Of a stretch of 64,000 bases of DNA, positions 12,454 to 23,505 are shown in pieces. The DNA lies in contig CM043965.1 of assembly GCA_014529385.2 (NCBI GenBank), positions 62,271,933-62,335,932 on the forward strand, written 5' to 3'. Each line of letters opens with the position of its first letter. Positions within the stretch are counted from its first letter, which is position 1. The notes under the pieces are model-generated. The model was not told where the DNA came from and did not search any database. It saw only the letters and a program-made list of their open reading frames with translations. A program made the translations under genes and the position numbers. The DNA comes from Adiantum capillus-veneris. Lineage: Eukaryota > Streptophyta > Polypodiopsida > Polypodiales > Pteridaceae.

Positions 12454-12590
12454 GGACTGACATGGACTAAGGGGGGATGAATTCCAGCAGCATCTATGCT
12501 AATTGAAGCATTGAAGCAAAAAAAACATACTTATTGCTTGTAAAAATTGTCTGGAAACCACTGGAGAGTGTCAGCAAAGCACTAGGAGAG

Positions 12591-12662
12591 GCTGCCACAA
12601 GGGCGCGCATTATGTCCATCCATAGGCCTCTGGAAGCCCCAAATGCGCGCCCTTGTGGCAGC
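12591..12662. repeat. Hairpin 2: 21-bp perfect arms, 30-nt loop, same arms as hairpin 1
   Basis: The arms at 12591-12611 and 12642-12662 extend the same GC-rich stem by GCT/AGC. The loop is again exactly 30 nt, but its sequence differs (with tcca...tgga around aggcct). Both hairpins lie between the convergent genes ending at 11791 and 13044. Confidence 0.9.
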
Positions 12663-12881
12663 CAACTTGGGGGCATTCCAAGCCATTTTGAACACTTTGT
12701 AGATGTTTTTGCCATGCAATAGTGAGTCACATAGCATGGATACATCAGGAAGTGCATGCCCCACTTAGCCAAGATGCTAAACGTAGGCAATTTTTCACAA
12801 TAACAAGCTAATGGCTACATACATACAATAGAAGGTAGACAAAACTTGAACCACTGCTACATTGCATGGTGCAGAATTAAA

Positions 12882-12996
12882 ACAATACATTGCGCACTGG
12901 GGTATACAATAAAAGACGCTTATATTCAAATTCTTCCCAATACAATGCACAGAGTGGGATATAGAATCAAAAGACGCTTGTATTCAAATTCTTCCC
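12882..12996. repeat. Tandem duplication, 56-bp period
   Basis: caatacattgcgc...aaaagacgcttatattcaaattcttccc is repeated from 12938 with a few changes. Non-coding, just downstream (3') of the H3-like gene on its own strand. Confidence 0.75.
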
Positions 12997-13043
12997 AATC
13001 TTGGAGTTCCGTAAATACAAAAAGGTTGATGCCTAATTACAAG

Positions 13044-13906
13044 CTACTCCTCATGGCGCAAACGGCGAGCAAGCTGCATATCCTTGGGCATAATGGTTAC
13101 ACGCTTTGCATGGATGGCACAGAGGTTAGAATCCTCGAATATGCCAGTTAAATATTGCTCTGCTGCCTCTTGGACTGCCTCTATGGCCACGGCGCCCATC
13201 CGAAACTGAGTGTTGTACAATTGCAAAACCTCCCTGCATAGCCTTGCAAAAGGGCCCTCCGAATCAAGAGCTCGGTGCTCTTTTGATAGTGTCGAATCTC
13301 CGCAAAAGCACGGCTGCGCTTTCGTACCTTCTGAGGTCGACGTGGAGGTGCATTTTTGGCACGAGTCGGGGCAGCTTGCTTCCTCTTCTTGTAGACAATG
13401 CTCTTTCTCTTTTTTTTCTGCACAGGCACTTCCAACACCTCATAATCGGATTCCACCCACTCTCCATCTGATTCGTGCTCTTCACTATCGACCGGATGTG
13501 ATGGTGTAGGTCCACTCCCTTTAGGAAGTGTCTTACCCCCAATAGACATGTGAGCCTGATAAGTTTGTATTTGGACGCCAACCCATGGGGCATCTTCATC
13601 CGTTTGTGTCTCTTCGGAGCCTTCTGACGGCTGCTTTTGGCTGTTTGTTTCTTTGCCCTGGTCGCTCTCATCCTCCCTGTTGCCATCAGAATCGTTGGAG
13701 TCCGATGAATAGACAACAAGACGATGCTTCCGTCTCTCTTTTGCTGTTGTAGAGGACTGGCCATGCTGATTTGAAGCTCCAGCTTCTTCTGTGTGGACTT
13801 CACCTTGAGCTTGTGAAGTTCCAGCTTCTGTTGCTGTACCTTTGAGTCGTTGGCCATCCGGCCCCTCTGGATATGCAATCCTAGCCGTTTGTTTTGTTCG
13901 TGCCAT
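13044..13906 (-). CDS. Histone H3-like protein with a giant, insertion-bearing N-terminal tail (one frameshift)
   Basis: From the ATG at 13906 the protein begins M-ARTKQTAR, identical to residues 1-8 of canonical H3. A tail of roughly 180 residues unrelated to H3 follows: acidic and Ser-rich ([18 protein letters not shown]), then highly basic ([16 protein letters not shown]). The H3 fold resumes at about residue 195 with [24 protein letters not shown], and the C-terminal block [20 protein letters not shown] followed by LARRLRHEE. Total about 287 residues versus 136 for H3. K4 is kept; K9/S10 and most acetylated tail lysines are absent. One base is missing near 13251-13258 (between LLIRR and PFARL), putting the two fold halves in different frames: a mutation, an assembly error in a G/C run, or a recoded site. 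Loop 1 has ordinary H3 length, arguing against CENH3. A TATTTAAA box lies about 45-55 bp upstream, and the ATG context is good (gcaaccATGG). Confidence 0.82.
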
Positions 13907-13950
13907 GGTTGCACCTAGTAGGGAAGATGACAAAATGAGCCCCTTCAACC

Positions 13951-13960
13951 TTTAAATAGG
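13951..13960 (-). promoter_or_regulatory. TATA-like box of the H3-like gene
   Basis: On the minus strand this reads cctatttaaa, 45-55 bp before the ATG at 13906. A 5' leader that short would be like those of histone genes. Confidence 0.4.
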
Positions 13961-14047
13961 TTTTTTTGAGATTTGGGCCCTTTCACACTATGCGGCCAAT
14001 TGAGTGAAACTCAAATAAAGCAATTGAATTGAACAACTAAACCAGGA

Positions 14048-16077
14048 TCATGTGGACGGCTGACGCGACGCCCAAACGCTGCCTTTTCGATATTTAGTTG
14101 CACGCCAAGCTTCGTGGCCGAGGGACGCTCGCGAGCGTTTCCACTTCTCGGATGCTGCAGTACGGGAAGCGTTGCGTAACTGCTTTGCTAACATCGATTC
14201 TCTTGCTTTCTCAATAGTACGAGTTCTCCCTAAGGTGTGCCTAAAAAACCAATTAAACATCTCTTGGAGGTAGTTGGAGTGTGAACTACCACCACCATGC
14301 CGAGTATTCTTGAAGTAGACTCCTTTTGCTTGATAGTGGGACTTCTCCATGCCTTGTGTACTCCATATATCAAGCGAACCATAGCGGTCCATGAAGTATG
14401 CACCATGCGCATAGAGAATGTGCTAAAACAACCAAAAAGGAGATAAGCGAATAGAAAAGTTACATTTTCAAACATTGCATATGTATTAAGTCCGTTAAAA
14501 CAAACCATGTAGTGTGTAATCTTGCTTTCAGACCATCCGTCCTTAGCGGCCTTTGTGAATTCATAAAGCACCTTCTTGAACTCCTCTCGCTGCTCAACGG
14601 TGGTGCTTGAAAGATTCATCAATTGCACAACCTTTTGAAAGGATGACCATACTAACTTGCGTTGGTTAGCAACCTCCACATTGGGATCTTTGTCCGTCGT
14701 GCATGAACACAAATCTTTCCACAACTCCCACCGCTTCTCACTTGCTAGATCGACACTTTCCTTGGATACCTGCATTGGAGACTTTGACATCTTCTTGAAA
14801 AATCGACGTGCTTTGGCTCCATTCATGGAAACCTTCTGTGCCACCTCATATGTCTTCTCCCTACAAGTCTCTGCTACAATGTTCACCCTTGATCGGTGAC
14901 ATCCAATCTCATTAAGGAGCGTCTCCACCTCCTGCAAGGAGTCTTTTGACCGTTGAAGGGGCTTCATTGTGAAAGCATAATCAATGTGATGCTTTAAGAT
15001 CCTATCAAATATTCGCATAAACGCATGCAATGTGCAAAAGTGAACATTGTTGAGGGAGAAGGGAATTATGGGGTTCCACCCAGGATCTTTGCTATCCCTA
15101 TTGGGCACCTGCAGCATATCACATGAAAGAACAGAAATTTGCCACTCCCTATTTATATGGTCATCATTATCATCGTCCTAACCTTCCACTTGAGTTGCTC
15201 GACTTGTCTTGTGCCCTTTCGTACAGAATGGACAGGGAAGTAAAGAATTTGCTCCTTGTTTGCATCCAAGCATGCACTTTATGGTCTTTAGATCACCACC
15301 TAAATGCCATTCAACATCAAACTCCCCACGTCCTAGAACCATGAGCTTCTCACCGTTTATTTGAGCTTTAATGACCTCTGTGACCCATGGGATTCTACTG
15401 AAAATCCATGCAAGGACTTCATGTGTCTCTTTCGGAACTTCAATTGCACCAAGCCACCATATATCCTTCTCTGATTGCACACTAAAAGAGGGCTTTGTCG
15501 CTTCACTCGAACTGCAAGATTGCTTGGCATAAGCTAGGGCTTCATTCATAAGCGTGATGCTCATTCTCTCCAACTTTCTCCCTTTAACAATTACACACTC
15601 ATCCAACTTCAGCACGAACACAAGCTTGCCTTCAAGAACTGCCAACAACATAAAGCCTCAGAATGCATGTTATGACACATCATAGAGCATGTAGGCAACT
15701 CTAAACTAACCTGCATCACTCAAATTGTAGAAAACAGCCATGGACTGCTGCAATCATATCAAGTCCACAAAGATTTTGTTGAGTCTCTTGCAGTATCCCA
15801 ACAAACCTTGCTCTCCATTTCCAACGTATTGCAACAGTGATGGAATGTTTATAAAAGACGGATGAACATTGAGAGAAGGATCCTTTGGATACAAGCATCC
15901 GTCTGTCCAGAGATCCACATTCTTCTCCCCTTGAGCGCGGCGTTCGTTGGCTGAAGGTAATGTACCCAAGCATGTTTTCTTTGTCGGAACATACTCTTGA
16001 GGTAGGCGTAGGAAAAGCCCTGGAGACCTACCGCGTGAAGAGCTTGCTGGGACATTGGTCACGTCGTCAAGAGGCAT
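14048..16077 (-). CDS. Transposase-like protein, four exons, one premature TGA
   Basis: Exons 16077-15711, 15638-15190, 15108-14506 and 14422-14048 join in phase to 598 codons with one in-frame TGA at 15756-15754 (explained by CGA to TGA). The intron 2 donor (GTGGAA) is weak but is the only one that keeps frame. Seen: LVFVLKLDE, GGDLKTIKC followed by LPCPFC with a nearby Cys/His pair (a zinc-ligand look), and a C-terminal block GSLDIWSTQGMEKSHYQAK, then HGGGSSHSNYLQEMFNWFFR. The order D, PCxxC, then an E inside QGxEKxHY resembles a broad class of eukaryotic DDE-type transposases; this is inference from motif order, not a match I could test. The C-terminal tail is strongly basic. It is the likely mobility gene of the segment. 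Confidence 0.55.
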
Positions 16078-16079
16078 TG

Positions 16080-16205
16080 TAGGATGGAGAGATGGAGCTT
16101 GAAGGATGGAGAGATAGAGCTTGTAGGATGGAGAGATGGAGCTTGAAGGATGGAGAGATAGAGCTTGTAGGATGGAGAGATGGAGCTTGAAGGATGGAGA
16201 GATGG
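16080..16205 (-). repeat. 22-bp tandem repeat upstream of the transposase-like gene
   Basis: About 5.5 head-to-tail copies of aggatggagagatggagctt plus two variable bases, starting three bases before the ATG at 16077. The position suggests a repeated leader or promoter element. Confidence 0.8.
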
Positions 16206-16539
16206 GTGCGTAGGTGCAGCAGCAGGTGCAGGTGCAAGGGGGATGGGTGTAAGAGAGGAGCTTAGATTAGGAGAGAGAGTTTTCAATTTTGGGGGGGATT
16301 TTCTAAAAGTTTGGAGAGAGTCAAAAAATGTTGAATTTTGAGTAATTTAACTTTAAAAACTTTTTTTTATTATGTGTATGTTGGTGGTACTTTTTAGGGG
16401 GGAATAAAGTTTTTTTGAAAGTTTTTGAAAAAAGTCATTTTTTTGACCTCTTTGACCCACGGATTTGCTTAGGTGGCATGGGAGAGTTAAGAGGCCACTT
16501 ACAAGTTAGCCAAAAAGGTAGAGAGAGAAGACCCCCTAC

Positions 16540-16652
16540 CCCCCTACTTTTCAAATGGTTTACCCCCCCCTTCCCTACTTTTTAAATGGTTACCCCCCCC
16601 CCCCCCCTTCCCTCTACCTTTTTAGGGGTCAAAGGTGGAGGAGACCCTACCA
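16540..16652 (-). repeat. Right terminal inverted repeat candidate with tandem poly-C blocks
   Basis: Two to three copies of a roughly 30-bp unit (ccctacttttnaaatggttta plus a C tract of 8-15) are followed by ccctacctttttaggggtc and ccctacca at 16645-16652. Read as reverse complement it mirrors the left end: tggtaggg, ggtag, a G tract, gtaa. Confidence 0.4.
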
Positions 16653-18990
16653 AAATAGCCCCATTCAAAGCCTTTGTCCCCCTTAATCTTGGCAGGCTTC
16701 CTTTAAATTAGGGATTCTTACAAGGCCGCAAATCAGCGAACACTTGCAACTGTTGACAAGCTTGCTTCGCATCCTTAATATCCCCCCAAGTGCACTACAT
16801 GTAATGCGTGCCATTGTCATAAATGACACTTTGCACCCTCATAACAAAGAGATACCAGGCAGCATCAATATCAAAATGCATGTGAGCAAGAAGCGGAGGA
16901 ATAATATCAGAAATCATGTCAAGAAAAGCCGCATGAGTGAGATAAGCATTGCTAATATGTAGCATACGTTTTCTAGAAAGAGGTCGATCACAAAGAGACT
17001 GCCCAAAACTCACATTCAACAAAACAAAGTAATGATTAGATAACTGTAAGGTGTAGTCGATGCTAACCTCACATACAAAATCCTCATATTGTTGCAGATT
17101 AAGCAAATACCATAGATCCAACTACGCTCGATAAGAAGAGTGAGCAACATGCTGAAAAGTAAATCCAGAGGCACTTGGGTGCAAATACCGCCATAAATCA
17201 ATCATCGGAGTAGTAGCAAACAGATTATCCCATTCTAGCCTTTCCGCAAACAACATGTGTGAATTACCTATGGTACTATCATCCATTGCAAGGGTATTAT
17301 TAAAATCACCGCAAAGGAATGTATTTGAAGTCCATAAACGAGAAGAGATGTCTCGCCATAGAGCAACCCTTTGCCCAGATGTTGTATGCACATAAACACC
17401 TCCACATTCATAAACCTGACCGTTCAACAGGCATTGAACCACCATCCAACGGCCCTGCGGATCATTGTACAAGAGAGCTGGCTGAAGTTCATGCTGAACC
17501 AACATCAATAAACCTGAATAGTCTTGCAAACAAGCATAATGCAATCCAATAACCAACAAAATAAGAACATTGACCATCAAACTCATGTTGGTTGTGTTCT
17601 TGCAAAACAATTATGTCGGCCCTACATGTATGTAGGTAGTGCCAGGTCAATCGCCATTTGTCAAGGTTACATAACTCACGCACATTGTATGTAATGCATT
17701 TAATGCGATTGTGCATTAGAAATCATATGTACAACGGCAAGAAACACATGGATCAAGTCGAGATGCCCATATGGACATCTTCATCCACCACATCCATGCC
17801 AGAACCCATCCGCTGAGTGAAAGCAGGAGACTTGTCCATAGGATCTGCCTAAGTGGTGGAAGCCTCGCCCAAAAGCACATCCTTATAAGAATGCATCGCT
17901 TTTTCCCAAGCATCAATCAACGTGCGATTGTCATTGCAGGGAAGCTGTTTAAATGATACATTCTTGTTGGCATTAACCAGAGGAACATAATTACGGGAGG
18001 AAGTTGGAGTATGAATTTTCACTTTCTTTTTAGGCACCGCCCATGAGCTAACATCACCTGACCCAACATTTTTTCCTTTCCTTGCATTTGCATACTGCGG
18101 ATTTTTGCTTTTCCCTTTGTCTACATTGGGAATCACCTTCATAGTAGAAACTCCATTCAATTTAGCTTTACCAAACAGATTTTCCTATAGGGGCAGGGGC
18201 AAAAGCAAGAACAACAAAAAGAGGGGGATGTAGAACTGGTTCAGGACACTAAGATTGCATGTGACCAAATCTACCACATCGGAAACAGGAGTTTGCACAT
18301 TTGCCCCATTTGAGTTTAAAAGGATGCTTGCCAACCCATGGATTCCCTGAATCCACCATAATTCCATCCGGGGTATGCTTGTCCGTATCCCAAAGAATGC
18401 AAGACCTATTGGTATTCGCATCCAATTTTGGAGGGCAAATTACCTTGCCAAGCTGAGCAGCCAACAACGGAAGAAAATGCCTCCACGTGTGAAAGAAATC
18501 AACAATTTCCACCTACATAGGACATTTGTGACGAATAAGGCTTTGTAGTCCTTCGTAAATGCCCACGGTAGAACATGAGTCATATGCGTGCCAAAAAAGA
18601 GCGGAGACATCTCCAGCAAAAGGTTTCTAGCTTCAGTGTCTGCTACTAAAACCTCATAGAAACCCAGAGCACCAAAATAAACGCCTCAAACAGCTTGGCG
18701 TTTGCAAAGGAAATCACCCCATTGTCCGACATCCTGCGCAATAGACATTTTGCCCATGAAAAACAAGATGACCGCATTCATAGCATATTGCGCGACCGGA
18801 TCCATAAGATCCTGTACTAGAATTCGCACCTCAAGGGCATGTGCCTGACCATTCCATGCTTTTCGGGCCTCTTCAAAGTCTTCATACATACAGCTTTTGA
18901 TTTCAGAAGCACTCTCTAAGACATTGTCCATGGCTTTACGATGCTTGAAAACACATCGGATTTCTGACATACAACAAGCGAACCACGAGC
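16653..18990 (-). mobile_element. LINE-1 copy, 5' half: ORF1 with zinc knuckle, and AP endonuclease (degenerate)
   Basis: Continuation of the LINE interrupted at 8.05-16.65 kb. ORF1 remains run 18970 to about 17770: MSEIRCVFKHRKAM, then a DUF4283-like stretch, then NSCFRCGRFGHMQS with a TAG at 18251-18249 where one residue is expected before the last Cys of a CCHC knuckle, then NYVPLVNANK. ORF2 starts near 17716 with ITYNVREL, IVLQEHNQH, FLCGDFNNTLAMDDST and DYTLQLSNHY, the APE-type endonuclease that nicks target DNA. It ends near 16700, where the inserted segment begins. The RT half is on the far side of the insertion. Confidence 0.85.
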
Positions 18991-21616
18991 GAAAACCAAA
19001 AAAAAAAAAAAGTTTTTTTGTATTTTGATTTGTTGTATCTATTTACAGTGCCCTCAGAAATATGTACATCTCCCACAGAGGACATACATCTCGCAAAATA
19101 AATGCCTTAAAAACTATATTCTGTCACACGGACTGTCTAGGGATTAGGGTTTAGACTGAATATTGTCGAGAAAGCTGTATATTGTTACTGCCTGGAAGAC
19201 TGTATACTGTCACTAGCTGCAGATTTTCTCGCGCAATTGTTGTAGCAGCAAAGATGGACACCTGCACACCTGGGACAGTTGCGCAGAGAAGCTGGGAGAG
19301 TGGCGAATAGACAGAGGCAAGTTTCAATTCTGACACGTTGCACAGAGAACGTGCAAGCAGAACAACGCGACAGAGTACGCATCAGCTTCGCGAGCACACA
19401 CAGAGGCATTGGCGCGCAGGCGCAGAGCACCGCAGCAGCGCACACACACACACACACAAACACACGCTGGCAAAGGTGCAGATGGCTTCTGCTACGCGTA
19501 GGAGATCCACTCGACAGAGGAGCTATTCACTAACTCACTGCAAATGAATCTTGCGAAACACTGTCATCACACACAGACACACATTTTTTTAGTAAATTTG
19601 TTTCACTTCACATACACACACACATTTACCATCTAATTCAAAACAAGGTAATTCTCTAAATGAAGGCCATCCTAAGGAGCCTAGAGCGAAAACAACCTCA
19701 AGTATTTGGCATAACTCTAAACCTGGGCTGAAAGTGGTTGGGAGTGGCTGTGTGAGCCTAAACTGCATTGATTATGGATACATCTATACTAATGATAGCT
19801 CAAAATGTTGCCAAAACTAGAACAACCAGGTGGTCCACTGCTTAACTACAAACAAGTGCCTCTAGAGAAAGAATTACAAGCACTTTGTTCTTGGGGACAA
19901 GCCCAAATAGCTCAATGGTACTAGTAAGGAAATTGTCACCTGTATGCACCAACAGTTACCCCTCTTCACATCGCCATGCTTTGTAAAATACACTTTTATG
20001 ACTCCACTTTCACTCATAAAATACCACCATAACCTTTTTCGACGACTTCAAGGTGCTTATTCAAAATCTATGTATGCTCCGAGTGGGGTGCATGAGGCAT
20101 AGTTATGGTTCTATGGATCCGAAAAATGCATTGTCAATGTGTGGCTAGTCTTGAACAAATTGGCTTTTGTTTAACGAAAGATTCAAGCTCCATTGTATAT
20201 TGAATCCTACTAGAACAACTGTAGGATGTGGCAATTGACGCAAAAGCATTTAGGTGGAATACTTGTTTATTGGCTTGCCAATCTGCTAAAGAATATCAAA
20301 TAGGTACACCACCTTCTTTTGATGATTTTCCGAAGAGGATATTGCAGTTAGTAATGCACAACCTCAATAAGAATTGAAGCATGATTGCAGAAAACAAATG
20401 AGAAGCACAAGGATGCCCGCAAACCTAGAAACATTTCATGTTTGCAATGTGCATTAATTCTTGCCAAGAATCTTTCTCAGCATTACATGAGTCAATCCAG
20501 GGGATTGGTTATGAATGTAATGCATCTCATCATAAATGGACTCCCTTTCTCCTTCAAACATGGCCAAAGTGAGCTTCACCATAACTAAGCTATGAAAAGC
20601 TTAAAAACAAGAATGCGTCTGCGGACCAAAGGCCTCCATCAATACACTTAGAAAGGAACATATCACTAGTGAGGAAAGCTGAAAACTATCAAATCTATCT
20701 AGCTTGGAATGCAAAATGTCATTTGCAGCTAAGTTCATTACCAACTTGACTACAGATATAAAGAAATATGTGTATGCAAACTCAGCGTGAAGAGGACGTG
20801 TACAGAGCCAGCGTCCAGAGGCCAAACCATACGGTTGGGAATCTTAAGAGCAGTATGAGCACCACAAATGCTGTACCTGATTATTTGCATTCACACAGCC
20901 TTCCCATTATTTAATCTAGCCTACATAAACAAGCTGAAAAGTCACACTAATTACATACGAGGATGACACGCTTCTTGATGCCAGGCTTTGAACAAATAGG
21001 AAAACCAATGTCAACTCTCTCTCATAGTGGCCTACATATGCAAAAGACAATAAGTGGTTAATGCCTCTTTTCCACAAAAAAAAAAAGGAAGAAAACAAGT
21101 TTTACATCACTAACTTGCCATGTGGCATTAATCAACAAGCTTTATGTAACAGTCGACAATTGCTCCCAAGGGTTCCATGCTTTACTAAGGCCTTCCGCAG
21201 GCAAAAAAGCATATTGCATCAGTAAAATGTAACTATGCTCTTAGCTTTGAATCCCCAAACCCACTACTACACATTCATTCTGCAAAATCAATGTCACTTG
21301 CACTTTGCAGCCGACATTTCCGGTACAAATGACCTAGTAAGTAGAAAACCTTTTGCAACTATGCTTGCATTTGCACTTCGTGTATGGGCATATCTGCACT
21401 TCGTGTACGAGCATAGACATGTCCGTTACAAGCCAAAGCCACTTTTTCTATGTACATTTTGGAGTCTTGCAAGTGCTGACATAACGCAATGGAATAATAT
21501 CCTCCCCAAAGAATGTCATGTATGAAGGGGAGCTGCTTTACTGTCATTTGAGTGCAACAACATATTTTTCTCCCAGCAACCGCGATGAATGAAATGAATA
21601 TTTCACTCGTGACCTA
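18991..21616. other. 3' flank of AspRS and unassigned sequence
   Basis: AspRS 3' untranslated region should occupy the last few hundred bases before 21617. The rest shows an A14 tract (about 18999), a short (CA)n at 19440-19460, and no recognisable coding sequence. Confidence 0.45.
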
Positions 21617-22972
21617 TTAGGAGTTGTGCTGCGTTGAGCCAGCCTTCACATTTGGGGAGAGAGAGAGTTCTTTCAATTGCAGTGAATCAACTTGAGAAGG
21701 TGACTGAGTTAGGGCACATTGTGCAGCAGTTGTCTTTGGAAAGGCGATCACATCCCTTATCGACTTTTCCCCAGCAAGAAGCATGACCAACCTATCGAGC
21801 CCATACGCAATTCCACCTGCATCGAACACCTCATGAAACATGAGCCCATACAATTCAAGCTTATAACACCACAAGCAGCAGCACTTTGACGAGCCGCACA
21901 TCCACAAATATAACAGAAGGCCCAACTAGAGCTACATCTCCAAATTGCTAGATAAAGGCTAAAATAGGGTATCAAGAAAAAAGCCTTATAGATGGCTTTG
22001 CTTTCCAATCTTGATATTTGAAAGCATCATCTGCTGGCAAATAATATGCACACACAAAATTGGCAAATATGCAAGAACAGCGTCTCTGAAAAATTACCAT
22101 GAGGAGGGGCACCAAGGTCGAGGGCTTCAAGTAGGTAGCCAAATTTCTCCTCTGCCTGCAGCAAGACATTTTGAAAAATGAGAACTCACATTCTTGCATT
22201 TTCTACATTATGGACAACCCATTATTACCTTTTCCAGACTAATGCCTATAATTTCCAGCACCTTCTGTTGGATATCCCTCCTATATATCCTCAAGCTGCC
22301 ACCACCAATCTGCCATACCAAATACAAGCTCTTATTGTACACTGAAAAATCTACTGCATTTGCAACAACTTGAGATTTCAAAACTCTTCTGAGTCCACAA
22401 ACTGGTACATGTTCACCTCAACTCCATTGTAGACCAGATCGTACGCTAAAGCCCGAGCTTTCTTGAGGTCTCCCATATCATCCGGATTGGGAGCAGTGAA
22501 TGGATGATGCAAGGCCTGCTTGCAAGGCAACGCTTGTGATGAAAACAAACATAGACATAGGAGTGCCACAAAGATACATAGACTGGAAAAAATCTAAACC
22601 ACAAACTTCATCAAATACCTCTAACCTCTGCTCTGACTCATTTGTTTCGAACATTGGAAAATCCGTAATCCAAAGAATAGAATGAACAGGCTGTTCACAC
22701 AGATAAAAACGATGTGAGGACCTGTTCAAAGCCTCTCCTTTAAAAGCACGAAGAAGCCATTCTTTGCACAGGCTTATCAACCACCTCCATGATGATGTTA
22801 ATCTGCTCTGCAACAAATCTTCGTAAAGCATCGAGGGTTTTGTTGACTGCTGATGGTTTGCCTACCCCAAAAAGCACAAGGTCTCCAGCTTTTGCATGAC
22901 AGCTTTGCAAAAACTCTGTTGTGCTTTCAAGGCTCAAACTTGATACGAGAGAGGGAATTCCCTCGAGCTCAC
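21617..22972 (-). CDS. AspRS: AspRS exons 10-15: end of insertion domain, catalytic core and motif 3
   Basis: Exons 22972-22785, 22690-22619, 22515-22417, 22309-22229, 22155-22098 and 21816-21617. They encode [50 protein letters not shown], the motif 3 block [16 protein letters not shown], and [10 protein letters not shown] with a short tail ending at TAA. The donor used for exon 10 (GAG followed by GTGGTT at 22784) is the least certain junction, because an alternative would add a few residues. Confidence 0.9.
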
Positions 22973-23469
22973 CTGACAGACAATATAGCAAGCGATTGCT
23001 TTGCCTTAGAATTTGAAGGAGACGCTAAAAAGAAAAGTGTAAATTTTGCTGTGTTGACTACATTAACGTTTGTGATAATGAACTACGACAGTAGTGCTAA
23101 ACATCTACGGCAAACACCAACAGAATGATATGCTGACTCCCATACTCAAAAAGGAAGTTTCAACTACTTCAATATATAGACAGCATATGTACTAGAAGTT
23201 CAATTCTGAATCAATTTCAAAATAATACCAAATTCCTTGCTTTCCCATTCTCTCCTGCTCGTCCTCCACCAGCGACCCCCCCACTCCTCACCTTCCCTTC
23301 TCCAGGGCTACCCCCTGCTTGCTTCAGGCCAAGCGGGAGAAACCTGTCCCCCACTTGCCCTTCTGATTTTCAATCTGCCTGCATTGCCACCTTCCACACC
23401 TTCGTAGTTCAGCCACCGATTCTCTTCCACCTTGAAGCCACCTTCCCTTGTTTTGCATATGACCAACAT

Positions 23470-23505
<36 letters not shown>

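Larger units (their letters stand above)
8050..16652. mobile_element. Candidate cargo-bearing DNA transposon with an H3-like histone gene, nested in a LINE
   Basis: The segment splits a minus-strand LINE: endonuclease and ORF1 lie to its right, reverse transcriptase to its left. Both ends, read inward, show tggtaggg, then ggtag followed by a run of 15-21 G and gtaa (8050-8145; 16652 back to about 16560), which I take as degenerate terminal inverted repeats. Inside are two plus-strand split genes (8672-9861, 10230-11791) and two minus-strand genes (H3-like 13044-13906; transposase-like 14048-16077), convergent around a 1.25-kb centre with twin hairpins. No clean target-site duplication was found, so the exact ends are uncertain by tens of bases. 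Alternative: a captured host segment with no mobility of its own. Confidence 0.6.

Noticed and set aside
13044-13906. Calling the H3-like gene a centromeric H3 (CENH3)
   Set aside because: The loop 1 region has ordinary H3 length and the C-terminal half is close to canonical H3; the N-terminus is exactly canonical for eight residues.
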